Positions 1 through 6,820 of a stretch of 7,026 nt of DNA are shown here, in pieces; within the stretch, counting starts at the first letter, position 1; each line of letters starts with the position of its first letter. Origin of the DNA: Saprospiraceae bacterium (lineage in GTDB: Bacteria; Bacteroidota; Bacteroidia; Chitinophagales; Saprospiraceae); NCBI GenBank assembly GCA_020436955.1, contig JAGQWW010000126.1, positions 1-7,026 of the forward strand. Reading direction: 5' to 3'. A program made the position numbers and the translations under genes. The notes under the pieces are model-generated. The model saw only the letters and a list, made by a program, of their open reading frames with translations, did no database searches and was not told the origin of the DNA.

Positions 1-353
1 ATAACCTTTTCAAGAAAAACGTAATACTACAGGCGCAAAAGGAATTGAGTACAACCGATATGGCTTTCACTTTTGAAGAAATCAAAGAAGGCCGGAAAAT
101 TGAGCGCATAAAATTCAAATTAGTTCCACCAAAGGATGTTGAATTGACAAGAGAGCAAATCCAAATGCAGAGTAAACTGATGAGCGATTTGGGTCTGACA
201 GAGGCACAGGCCAAAAAGATAGTAGTGAAGGTGGGTACCCGTGATATCCACAAAACGATTTTTGACGTAAAATCTACAGCAAGAGCAGGTCGTATTCAGA
301 CCAATATTGCAGCCTACGCTTTTGGAGTATTTACCGCTAAATTCGACTTGTAA
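1..353 (+). CDS. Rep_3-family replication initiator protein, C-terminal part (5' end outside window)
   Basis: This is the last 116 codons of a protein whose reading frame is open to the left edge, so the TTG at 45 is not a real start. The visible part begins NLFKKNVILQAQKEL and continues through TFEEIKEGRKIERIKFKL. That pattern (helix, then 'f.yeeIk.GRkv..I.F.i') is typical of the second winged-helix domain of Rep_3/RepB-type plasmid initiators, which bind iterons and melt the origin. The tail, with DLGLTEAQAKKIV and GRIQTNIAAYAFGVF, also matches the usual end of this family, where a helix is followed by 'I.N.aaY'. Such genes occur on plasmids and, in Bacteroidota, also on chromosomes, so plasmid origin is not implied. 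No iterons are visible here; they would probably lie upstream. The family call is by recognition of pattern and is fairly firm; the role of this copy is unknown. It ends ten bases before the next gene. Confidence -1.
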   Translation, partial: NLFKKNVILQAQKELSTTDMAFTFEEIKEGRKIERIKFKLVPPKDVELTREQIQMQSKLMSDLGLTEAQAKKIVVKVGTRDIHKTIFDVKSTARAGRIQTNIAAYAFGVFTAKFDL

Positions 354-363
354 GCCAATTTGC

Positions 364-2127
364 ATGAAAAACCGATTTCTGCCCGTCTTTTGCTGGCTAG
401 TCCTCTCCATGTTTTGGAGCACGCCGCAAATGGCACAACACATCAATCTGAGAAATAACGATGAGGCTATTTCAATTTTACATCGCCTGTCGATGAAATA
501 TGGCCTGGCAGAGGACATGCACTTAAACCTCCAACCTGCATTACGGTCCGAAACTGTGGTGCAGGCCAGGAAGCTCCTGGAAAATGACAGCCTCCAGCTG
601 GACAAAAGAGACATCGAGGATATCCAATATATTTTTGATGACAACAATGAGTGGCTGACCTACCCTGGTCTGGCGGTTACGGTTGCGGGTAAAAAGTATG
701 ATGGCACTATGGCGCTGGAAAGTATCCAAAGCCCATATTACCGAAAAAGTAAAAAGCCAATCCTCGGTTTGTTTTATAAAACGCCCCCTAACCTTTTTGA
801 AGTCAATAAAAAGGACTTTTTCTTTCGCGTTAATCCGATGTTGAATGGTCAAATCGGAGTGGGGCAGGGTGACAATGACTCGAATCTCTTTCTCAATCAA
901 AGAGGTCTGGAAATGAAAGGTGGCCTCGATGATCGCGTTTTTGTTTATTTCAATGTATTGGAGTCCCAAGCAGCGTTTCCTTCCTTTGTTGATGAATTCT
1001 ACGATAAATTTAATTCCATCCCTGGGGCTGGCTCTGCTAAAAAATACACCAGCGACATTTTTAATATCTCAGATGGATACGACTTTTTGACCGCTCAGGC
1101 ATATCTGGGGTTTAACCTGACTAAGCACCTCGGCGTCCAATTTGGTCACGGCAAGCATTTCATCGGAAATGGATACAGATCATTGCTGCTTTCTGATTTT
1201 TCCAACAATTACTTCTTTTTAAAATTGAATTGGCGAGTTTGGAATTTCCAACTTCAAAATATTTTTGCTGAGTTGCAGTCTGAACGATTGGTGGGTGATC
1301 GGGGTTTTGCGAGAAAGTATATGGCAGCTCATACCTTGAGCTATAACATTACTCCAAAGCTCAACGTAAGCTTCTTTGAATCGGTCATTTTTAGTCGTAA
1401 CAACCAATTTGAACTCCAATACCTTAATCCGCTTATTCTGTACCGTACGGTCGAATTGCTTATCGGAAGCCCTGACAATGTTTTGATTGGTTTTGACGCT
1501 CGTTACAATGTGGCGAAAAACGTCCAACTATATGGTCAATGGATTTTTGATGAGTTCAAATTTGACGAACTGACAGCCAATACAGGTTGGTGGGCCAATA
1601 AATACGGTTGGCAACTGGGTGCAAAGTATGTTGATGTAGGAGGAGTAAGTCATTTGGATTTCCAGGTAGAATGGAATCAGGTGAGACCATATACCTACTC
1701 GCATCGAGACAGTGCTGCCAATTATTCTCACTTCAAGCAATCGCTGGCACACCCATTAGGTGCCAATTTTAAAGAATTGGTCACTATTCTCAATTATAAG
1801 CCATCCAAAAGGTGGACCTTCAACCTGCGTTACATTTACATGTATGGCGGAGAGGACCCCAATCGCAATACTAACTGGGGTAGCAACATTAATCTTCCCA
1901 ACGTTGAGAGGGAGATGGATTATGGTAATGAGATAGGGCAAGGTGCCACTTATACTACCAATTTATTCAGTGCAGTGGCCAGTTACCAGGTCTTTCATAA
2001 TGCTTTTATCTTCGCCAGGATCTTCAGCCGGGATAAGGTCAGTGATCTGGCAACAAAATCCAGCAATAACCTCTTTTTCAGCCTGGGAGTCCGCTTGAAT
2101 AGCCCTGTTTTCCAAATGGATTTTTAA
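364..2127 (+). CDS. Outer-membrane beta-barrel protein, RemB/Wzi (capsule assembly) family
   Basis: The protein is 587 aa when started at ATG 364. I prefer this start over the in-frame TTG at 307 because it opens directly on a signal peptide: MKNR, a hydrophobic core to about residue 20, and probable cleavage after QMA24. Residues 30-100 are a soluble segment (HRLSMKYGLAEDMH, then LDKRDIEDIQYIFDDNNEWL) seen in RemB-like proteins. From about residue 155 the chain alternates aromatic and polar residues as in a transmembrane barrel. It carries GHGKHFIGNGYRSLLLSD (261-278) and an RNNQFELQYLNPLILYR segment (345-361), both characteristic of Bacteroidota RemB/Wzi-like proteins. It ends in FQMDF, a C-terminal aromatic typical of BAM-inserted barrels. 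Wzi helps attach capsule at the cell surface in enterobacteria; RemB was described in Flavobacterium gliding. Which role applies here is not decidable. There is no Shine-Dalgarno sequence, and the gene may be cotranscribed with the initiator gene ten bases upstream. Confidence -1.
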   Translation: MKNRFLPVFCWLVLSMFWSTPQMAQHINLRNNDEAISILHRLSMKYGLAEDMHLNLQPALRSETVVQARKLLENDSLQLDKRDIEDIQYIFDDNNEWLTYPGLAVTVAGKKYDGTMALESIQSPYYRKSKKPILGLFYKTPPNLFEVNKKDFFFRVNPMLNGQIGVGQGDNDSNLFLNQRGLEMKGGLDDRVFVYFNVLESQAAFPSFVDEFYDKFNSIPGAGSAKKYTSDIFNISDGYDFLTAQAYLGFNLTKHLGVQFGHGKHFIGNGYRSLLLSDFSNNYFFLKLNWRVWNFQLQNIFAELQSERLVGDRGFARKYMAAHTLSYNITPKLNVSFFESVIFSRNNQFELQYLNPLILYRTVELLIGSPDNVLIGFDARYNVAKNVQLYGQWIFDEFKFDELTANTGWWANKYGWQLGAKYVDVGGVSHLDFQVEWNQVRPYTYSHRDSAANYSHFKQSLAHPLGANFKELVTILNYKPSKRWTFNLRYIYMYGGEDPNRNTNWGSNINLPNVEREMDYGNEIGQGATYTTNLFSAVASYQVFHNAFIFARIFSRDKVSDLATKSSNNLFFSLGVRLNSPVFQMDF

Positions 2128-2153
2128 GTTTAATGGGTTGATTTCCTTTCCTC

Positions 2154-2186
2154 AAAACATTGTCTTTACTGATAAAGTAATGTTTT
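2154..2186 (+). terminator. Hairpin after the RemB/Wzi-like gene, possible terminator
   Basis: An 8-bp outer stem (AAAACATT at 2154-2161 with AATGTTTT at 2179-2186) is stacked on a 5-bp inner stem (CTTTA/TAAAG). The four-base loop is CTGA, and a small internal asymmetry separates the two stems. The right arm ends in a run of T. It starts 26 bases after the stop codon. The stem is AT-rich, so termination would be weak to moderate. Confidence -1.
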
Positions 2187-2211
2187 TACGGCATGTCAAT
2201 TTAATTTTTTT

Positions 2212-2219
2212 TAGTTTTG
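2212..2219 (+). promoter_or_regulatory. Bacteroidota-type -7 promoter element for the T9SS cargo gene
   Basis: TAGTTTTG matches the TAnnTTTG consensus of the Bacteroidota housekeeping sigma factor. It lies 30 bases before the ATG at 2250, which would give a leader of roughly 20-25 bases. No clear -33 TTTG is present at the usual 19-21 base spacing; only a T-rich run at 2183-2187 lies nearby, inside the preceding hairpin. Predicted by motif only. Confidence -1.
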
Positions 2220-2249
2220 TCGTGCTACACTTTAAAAAAAGAATGGACA

Positions 2250-3209
2250 ATGAAAGAAACACTATTAATTGCGCTCTTGATGAGCCTATTCGGCTTTTAT
2301 GCCAACGCCCAATGTTCTTATAATATATTGACAAATACACTTCCAGGAGGAGCAAGTTGGCAGGGTAATACTACTTATACAGTATCTGTGCGATTATACA
2401 ATGGTGCTACGCCACAAGCAATTGGTGCCACTTATAGTTTTACCTGTTCCGGTGATGGACAAGCGTGTAATACCTTATCAATTGTTGAGACATCAGATGC
2501 AACAGACAGATCAAATGGTATATTAACTTATAATGTATCGCAAACTTCTAGTGTGCCAAATGGAGTAAATAAGGTAATAACTCCTGGGATCTCTACAAAT
2601 GTAGTGGCTTGTACTCCAAACATTACGACAATAAGTTTTGCAACTCAAACCTTACCAGTAAATCTCATCTCCTTCAACGCTGAAAAAGGAAAAGAAAATG
2701 TCCTGCTTACCTGGACCACTGCCACTGAAAAAGACAATGAAGGATTTCAAATTGAGCGCTCTAAGGATGGGATCAATTTTGAAATAATTGGAAATGTTGA
2801 GGGTGCGGGTAACTCCCAAACCGTTAAAAACTATTCATTTGAGGATAAGGACCTGCCTTCAAAACCAGCTGGACGTGTTTTGTATTATCGTTTGAAGCAA
2901 ATGGATTTTGATGGAAGTTTTGAATATTCTCCGATTGAGAATGTGATGCTGGATGTAAGCAATCCTATTGCCATTGGAACAATTATGACGCAAAAGGAAG
3001 GTTTTTCCGGAACTATCCTTGCAGAAGAAGCGGGGGACGTTGACTTTATCATTACTGATTTATCAGGCAAGGTGCTCCAACAGCAACAATTATTTTTAGA
3101 AGATGGTGAAAACAGGGTGGATTTGGACCTAAATGCTCCTGAAGGCATCTACCTTTTTACGATCAAGACTAAATGGGGTGTTGAATCCAGAAAGTTTGTG
3201 AAAGGATAA
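2250..3209 (+). CDS. Secreted protein with Fn3-like module and type IX secretion C-terminal sorting domain
   Basis: The protein is 319 aa from ATG 2250, chosen because it opens on a signal peptide (MKETLLIALLMSLFGFYANA, cleavage before Q21). The longer in-frame start at 2217 would put charged residues ahead of it. C22 is preceded by Q, so this is not a lipobox. Residues 22-130 are an unrecognised, Ser/Thr/Asn-rich beta-type region with four cysteines (22, 66, 73, 121), enough for two disulfides. Residues 135-235 (LPVNLISFNAEKGKENVLLT, then GFQIERSKDG and YYRLKQMDFDG) are the Fn3-like stalk often found in front of T9SS sorting domains. Residues 242-319 resemble that sorting domain (TIGR04183 type): VDFIITDLSGKV, then GIYLFTIKT and a final RKFVKG. 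The usual PNP motif at its beginning is missing. Expected route: Sec export, then T9SS to the cell surface or medium. The ligand or activity of the N-terminal region is unknown. Confidence -1.
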   Translation: MKETLLIALLMSLFGFYANAQCSYNILTNTLPGGASWQGNTTYTVSVRLYNGATPQAIGATYSFTCSGDGQACNTLSIVETSDATDRSNGILTYNVSQTSSVPNGVNKVITPGISTNVVACTPNITTISFATQTLPVNLISFNAEKGKENVLLTWTTATEKDNEGFQIERSKDGINFEIIGNVEGAGNSQTVKNYSFEDKDLPSKPAGRVLYYRLKQMDFDGSFEYSPIENVMLDVSNPIAIGTIMTQKEGFSGTILAEEAGDVDFIITDLSGKVLQQQQLFLEDGENRVDLDLNAPEGIYLFTIKTKWGVESRKFVKG

Positions 3210-3231
3210 TTTACCTTTTAAAATATCGAAT

Positions 3232-3265
3232 CAAAGAGGAGCTTTCTTACGGAAGTTCCTCTTTG
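3232..3265. terminator. Shared hairpin terminator between convergent genes
   Basis: CAAAGAGGAGCTT (3232-3244) pairs with AAGTTCCTCTTTG (3253-3265) over 13 positions, with an 8-base loop. On the plus strand the only imperfection is a G-U pair; on the minus strand it becomes a C-A mismatch. The plus-strand hairpin is followed by TATTTTA. On the minus strand the downstream sequence is also T-rich but less regular. It begins 22 bases after the T9SS cargo stop. Its loop holds the stop codon of the minus-strand toroid gene, whose last codons form one arm. It probably serves mainly the plus-strand gene. Confidence -1.
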
Positions 3266-4332
3266 TATTTTACGTACAGTTCTAAAGCATCGAGGTAAAA
3301 TTTTGCTCCCCAATTAGGTTGTTTGAATCGCATATATTTCCCCATGGCAGGGTAGGAGCCAAAAATGCCGCCTTCCTTCCCATACCATCCTGGGGTCCTC
3401 ATGGTCATTCCTTTTTCAAAACATAAAATGCCCCAATTCAGAAAATGAAAATCACAGGTTAATTCATAGAATCGGAAGGAAACGATTGACAATTGAAATA
3501 GTCCGGGCAAACAATGAAAAGAACCATCTTTTTCAAACCCGCCTTTGTAAGCACCCGCTATATTCTCAGGATGCCCCACCTTATCGGTAAAAATTTTAAA
3601 AGACCGCCTGGCACTTTCAAATACAATGTCTTCTTTTAAAAGATGGGATGTTTCCAGGAATCCCCGCCAGGTATAGGCCATTGTATGTGTAAAGGCAGAT
3701 GCATACCCTTCAAATGCCCAATTGTTGATCCATCCGTCAGCTTGAATTGATTCGGAAAAAGATCTTAAGGACAATACACAAAATTCATTCAAGGTCTCGT
3801 CCTTCACCACTTGATTTGCAAGTGTTAAGCCCCATAGTGCTCTGACATAATAGGTCGATCTGTTTACTGATTTGGTTTCTTTCCAATCATTTTCTTTTGC
3901 AAAATTGGCCATCCAATGCACTGCAATCTCTATAACTTTCAGATAACGGTCCTCACCTGTTTTTGCAAACATGCCTTCCAACCCAAAAAGTATCATGCCG
4001 GTATTAAAAAGAGAAGGTATGCCGCTATCCTGGTAAAGAGCGGGAAACCAACCTTCTTTCGATTGAATAGAGAGGAGCCATTCACCGCATAATTTGGCCT
4101 GCGAAAGCAGGAGAGGATCCTTTAGAATTTCTTGATACTGCAATAAGGTAGGAATCAGATAACCTGTCGTTTCGGGGTAGGGTGGGGCCCATCCCTTCAT
4201 TGGATATCGGATCCTGGAAAAAAATGCAGAAGACCCTAAGCCTTTGTTGACGGCAATGCTTTCTCGTACCCAATTCAAGGTTGGGTCAGCTTCTTTTTTT
4301 AAAAAGGATAATTGTTGGGAACTCAGGTCCAT
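3247..4332 (-). CDS. Conserved alpha/alpha-toroid-like protein of surface-polysaccharide loci, function unknown
   Basis: The protein is 361 aa when started at ATG 4332. A TTG at 4362 would add ten residues but has less support. There is no signal peptide or membrane segment, so it is probably cytoplasmic. The chain is helical, with repeated Trp/Gly-rich loops: MKGWAPPYPETTGYLIPTLL (45-64), SKEGWFPALYQDSGIPSLFN (91-110, GWF at 94-96), ADGWINNWAF (198-207) and AYTWRGFLE (219-227). This spacing of helix pairs resembles alpha/alpha toroids such as six-hairpin glycosidases, polysaccharide lyases, glucuronyl C5-epimerases and prenyltransferase/cyclase folds. The YPETTGY motif is one I associate with uncharacterised proteins in polysaccharide gene clusters. 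A sugar-modifying activity (lyase, epimerase or hydrolase) is possible, but no catalytic residues can be assigned by eye. Its start overlaps the end of the upstream acyltransferase gene by ten bases, implying coupled translation. The fold is a moderate-confidence inference and the function is open. Confidence -1.
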   Translation of the reverse strand: MDLSSQQLSFLKKEADPTLNWVRESIAVNKGLGSSAFFSRIRYPMKGWAPPYPETTGYLIPTLLQYQEILKDPLLLSQAKLCGEWLLSIQSKEGWFPALYQDSGIPSLFNTGMILFGLEGMFAKTGEDRYLKVIEIAVHWMANFAKENDWKETKSVNRSTYYVRALWGLTLANQVVKDETLNEFCVLSLRSFSESIQADGWINNWAFEGYASAFTHTMAYTWRGFLETSHLLKEDIVFESARRSFKIFTDKVGHPENIAGAYKGGFEKDGSFHCLPGLFQLSIVSFRFYELTCDFHFLNWGILCFEKGMTMRTPGWYGKEGGIFGSYPAMGKYMRFKQPNWGAKFYLDALELYVKYKEELP

Positions 4333-5285
4333 TTGCCACTCATTTTTCCAACCAGATCCCAAAATAAGTTTCCCGTCTTTGATATCCTGAAATAAGGAGT
4401 AAGGTGGCCGCCAAAACCACGTAAAAAATGTTCTATATTTTCAACCATGCTGCCTTCAAAATCAAAGACTTCCTGCTTTCCAATGTGATCCTGAATTGCT
4501 TGCCAAAACAATTGCGCCATGATCGGTCCCGGTTTGTTGTCCCCGGATTGTCCACTTGCAACAGCATGTACTTTTTGTGCATCCCAAGCAGTAAGGAGCC
4601 CTGCAATTGGCTTATTGTTATCGCCATGACAAGCGAGATAAAGCTTGCCTGATTGATACTCCTTTAACACCTTCCACAAATGCTGAATCGTTTCGTACTT
4701 ATATGGAATAGTGCCACCTTGGTTGTGGTAAGATTCTTTTAATAAGGGGTAAAATTCATCTATTGCATCTATGGTTTTGATCTCAAGCTTTTCTATTGGT
4801 TTACGCAGGTCTGTACGAAGCGATTGTTTAAAGTTTTCAAACAAAATATCCTTCCCCACATTCAAATCCAATAAATAAGTATACCTGGTGCTGGAAGTAA
4901 ATCCTTTCCACATAAAAGGCAGGCTGTTGGAAATTCCAGGGCTCAGATGAAAACTACAAAAGGGAACTCGGGGTATTTGATCAGCCAGCGCTGCGAACAC
5001 TTTTTTTTCAAATGCGAATTGAGCCGGCCTTTTAAATCCATCATCGGTTGGGTATTTAATCCAGAGCCCGGAATAGGTAGTAAAAGGTGGTTGCTGAAGG
5101 ACAGAAATTCCACCTTTTTTAATAATAACATAGGGGAGGGCAGCCAGCAAATCGCCATTATTTTCTTCAACCAACGCTACATCCCAATGGTCACCACAGA
5201 TAGCATCCCACCACCACGGTTGTAGTTGGAGGGGGAGACTCAGCTTTTGAGCCAATTGCCTGTATTTTTCAAGCTTAGAGTTCAT
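4323..5285 (-). CDS. GNAT-superfamily acyltransferase, FemAB/BioF2-like
   Basis: The protein is 320 aa from ATG 5285, with no signal peptide or membrane helices, so cytoplasmic. It has the layout of the FemAB-like double-GNAT group (Acetyltransf_6 type). The first half is built around YVIIKKGGISVLQQPPFTTY (52-71). The central FENFKQSLRTDLRKPIEKLE (149-168) resembles the conserved 'f...lr.nlRk.irKa' segment. The C-terminal GNAT core includes KLYLACHGDNNKPIAGLLTA (214-233). It finishes with FDFEGSMVENIEHFLRGFGG (274-293) and PYFRISK, very like the ending of family members. Relatives transfer acyl or aminoacyl groups from CoA or tRNA to sugars, amino sugars or peptidoglycan. Beside a flippase and a glycosyltransferase, acylation of a polysaccharide precursor is the likeliest job, but donor and acceptor are not known. 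It is the first gene of a two-gene minus-strand operon, overlapping the toroid-protein gene by ten bases and divergent from the flippase. Confidence -1.
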   Translation of the reverse strand: MNSKLEKYRQLAQKLSLPLQLQPWWWDAICGDHWDVALVEENNGDLLAALPYVIIKKGGISVLQQPPFTTYSGLWIKYPTDDGFKRPAQFAFEKKVFAALADQIPRVPFCSFHLSPGISNSLPFMWKGFTSSTRYTYLLDLNVGKDILFENFKQSLRTDLRKPIEKLEIKTIDAIDEFYPLLKESYHNQGGTIPYKYETIQHLWKVLKEYQSGKLYLACHGDNNKPIAGLLTAWDAQKVHAVASGQSGDNKPGPIMAQLFWQAIQDHIGKQEVFDFEGSMVENIEHFLRGFGGHLTPYFRISKTGNLFWDLVGKMSGKWT

Positions 5286-5333
5286 TCAAGGCTTCCAATT
5301 GTGGATCTCATATAAAGAAAGTCCTAAATATAT

Positions 5334-5341
5334 TAGATTTG
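5334..5341 (+). promoter_or_regulatory. Bacteroidota-type -7 promoter element for the flippase operon
   Basis: TAGATTTG is an exact TAnnTTTG match, 36 bases before the flippase start at 5378, giving an expected leader of about 30 bases. No TTTG is seen at the usual upstream spacing; the nearest TTG (5299-5301) is too far away. The motif is short and could occur by chance. Confidence -1.
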
Positions 5342-5365
5342 GGCACATTATCGTACCTGTAGATT

Positions 5366-5373
5366 CAAAGGTA
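5366..5373 (-). promoter_or_regulatory. Possible -7 promoter element for the acyltransferase operon, or flippase ribosome-binding site
   Basis: Read on the minus strand this is TACCTTTG, an exact TAnnTTTG match, about 80 bases upstream of the acyltransferase ATG. No -33 TTTG is present at the usual spacing. On the plus strand the same bases contain AAAGG (5367-5371), six bases before the flippase TTG, where a Shine-Dalgarno-like site would sit. The two readings are not exclusive; I cannot tell which matters. Confidence -1.
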
Positions 5374-5377
5374 AAAA

Positions 5378-6820
5378 TTGGAATTTCAAAAAGAGGTTAA
5401 ATCCGGATTTAAGTGGACCAGCTTATCCATGATAGGTGGCTCTTTGTTGCAATTCCTGCAAGTGGTCATCCTGGCTCGATTGCTGGACCCTGCCGATTTT
5501 GGTGTTTTTGCCCTTACTTTGGTTTTCATCCGTTTTTGTCAACCGCTGGTAGAGTTGGGTTTTGGTGCGGCTATTATTCAGCGGCAGGAGTTGAGACAAA
5601 TTGAAATCAGCACCTTATTCTGGTTGAATTTTTTGCTTGGTATGCTATTCTTTTTCCTTTTATATGCCTTTTCACCTTGGGTCGCTGATTGGATGGAAGC
5701 GCCCATCTTGTCTTCTTTGCTTCCGGTGATTGCATTGGGATTTCTGATTGTCCCACTGGGGATCCAGCCTCAGGCATTTTTACAAAAGAAATTTCATTTT
5801 AAAAGTTTGACACTGGTTGGACTCCTGTCTTTTGCAGTTGATTTTTTGCTTTCTATAGGGTTTGCCTTGAAAGGTTATGGAGCCTGGAGTTTGGTGGCAG
5901 GGTATTTAGGTAGATTAATTATAAACACAGTCGGAATGTTGTGGGCCGGATATGCCCATATGGATTTGAGGCCTAAGTTTCAGTTCAACGTTTCGGAATC
6001 CAGGGGACTAATAAAATTTGGCTTGTTTGAAACCGGTAGTTTGCTTTCCAATCTTGCAGGACCCGGTATTGAAAAACTAATTATAGGAAAGCTTTTGGGA
6101 ACAACGGTACTTGGAGTATATGCAATTATTTGGGATTTGATAACTATACCTTACGGAAAAGTCAATCCAATTCTAACAAAAGTTGCCTTTCCTCTCATGT
6201 CAAAATTTAGCGATTCGGAAGAAGAATTACGGAAATGGTACCAGCTTCTTTTCAAGGGTATTTTGTTAATCAATATTCCTATTTATGCAGTCTTAATTAC
6301 TTTTCCGACAGAAGTGTTGCAGATTGGATTCGGAGAGCAATGGGTGCCTGGTGCCTATTGTTTGAGGTTAATGGGTATATATGGATTATTTAGGGCGCTG
6401 ATGCACCCGGGGGCCACGCTTCTACTTTCCCTGGGGAAAACCAATGTTTCCTTTTTATGGAATTTGATATGGTTAGCAGGTTCCCTGACTGTTTTGATAA
6501 TCTTGTTACAATATTTCCCTGAATTAAATACCATCGGGGTTTCCTATTTGCTTTCCTTAATGTTGTTTTATTGGATTTGGATTTACCTGTTGGTTAAGCA
6601 TGGAAAAATCAACTGGCTTTTTAAACTGAATCTAACCGGCAAGTATCTGGCAATGACCGGGGCTTTTTTAGGATTTGCCCTCTTCTTGTACAACAAATTT
6701 TTTTTAAATAATTATTATTACCTGGGGTCAGTAATTATAATTTTTGGAGTCATTTACGCTCTGACAGTTTTTACTTTTGAAAGGCAGTTTTTAAAAAATA
6801 TCGGGTTTGGGAAAAGATGA
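5378..6820 (+). CDS. Wzx-type oligosaccharide flippase (polysaccharide export, MOP superfamily)
   Basis: The protein is 480 aa with about 14 hydrophobic segments across the whole length. It opens with SGFKWTSLSMIGGSLLQFLQ (9-28) and then VVILARLLDPADFGVFAL (29-46), the signature beginning of Polysacc_synt-type flippases ('G..w..ls.......q......lar.L.p.dfG'). The charged loop GAAIIQRQELRQIEISTLFW and LGTTVLGVYAI in the second half also fit. These inner-membrane proteins flip undecaprenyl-linked oligosaccharides or repeat units to the periplasm for capsule, O-antigen or exopolysaccharide assembly. The start is TTG: an in-frame stop lies at 5372-5374, and the first ATG (5429) would cut into the conserved N-terminus. 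AAAGG six bases upstream supports it. Length is normal for the family. The gene overlaps the next one and is transcribed away from the acyltransferase pair. The family is firm; the glycan carried is unknown. Confidence -1.
   Translation: MEFQKEVKSGFKWTSLSMIGGSLLQFLQVVILARLLDPADFGVFALTLVFIRFCQPLVELGFGAAIIQRQELRQIEISTLFWLNFLLGMLFFFLLYAFSPWVADWMEAPILSSLLPVIALGFLIVPLGIQPQAFLQKKFHFKSLTLVGLLSFAVDFLLSIGFALKGYGAWSLVAGYLGRLIINTVGMLWAGYAHMDLRPKFQFNVSESRGLIKFGLFETGSLLSNLAGPGIEKLIIGKLLGTTVLGVYAIIWDLITIPYGKVNPILTKVAFPLMSKFSDSEEELRKWYQLLFKGILLINIPIYAVLITFPTEVLQIGFGEQWVPGAYCLRLMGIYGLFRALMHPGATLLLSLGKTNVSFLWNLIWLAGSLTVLIILLQYFPELNTIGVSYLLSLMLFYWIWIYLLVKHGKINWLFKLNLTGKYLAMTGAFLGFALFLYNKFFLNNYYYLGSVIIIFGVIYALTVFTFERQFLKNIGFGKR

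Noticed and set aside
45..353. Small complete 102-aa gene starting at TTG 45
   Set aside because: The frame is open to the left edge and the upstream residues fit the Rep_3 domain, so this is the tail of a larger gene.
307..363. N-terminal extension of the RemB/Wzi-like protein from TTG 307
   Set aside because: It overlaps the initiator gene and places 19 residues before an evident signal peptide; ATG 364 is better.
120..647. Minus-strand 175-aa open frame
   Set aside because: Antisense to two well-supported genes, Cys/Ser-rich composition with no recognisable domain; a shadow frame.
2310..2318. Lipoprotein signal at the N-terminus of the T9SS cargo (C22)
   Set aside because: The residue before the cysteine is Q and there is no L-[AS]-[GA]-C lipobox; cleavage before Q21 is more likely.
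2138..2323. Small 61-aa plus-strand open frame across the promoter region
   Set aside because: It covers the hairpin, the promoter element and the signal-peptide codons of the T9SS gene in another frame, with no protein-like pattern.
4333..4362. TTG start at 4362 for the toroid-like protein
   Set aside because: It lengthens the overlap with the acyltransferase gene and adds ten residues with no clear conserved feature; ATG 4332 is available.
4947..5225. Plus-strand 92-aa open frame antisense to the acyltransferase
   Set aside because: Lies wholly opposite a convincing gene and has no domain pattern of its own.
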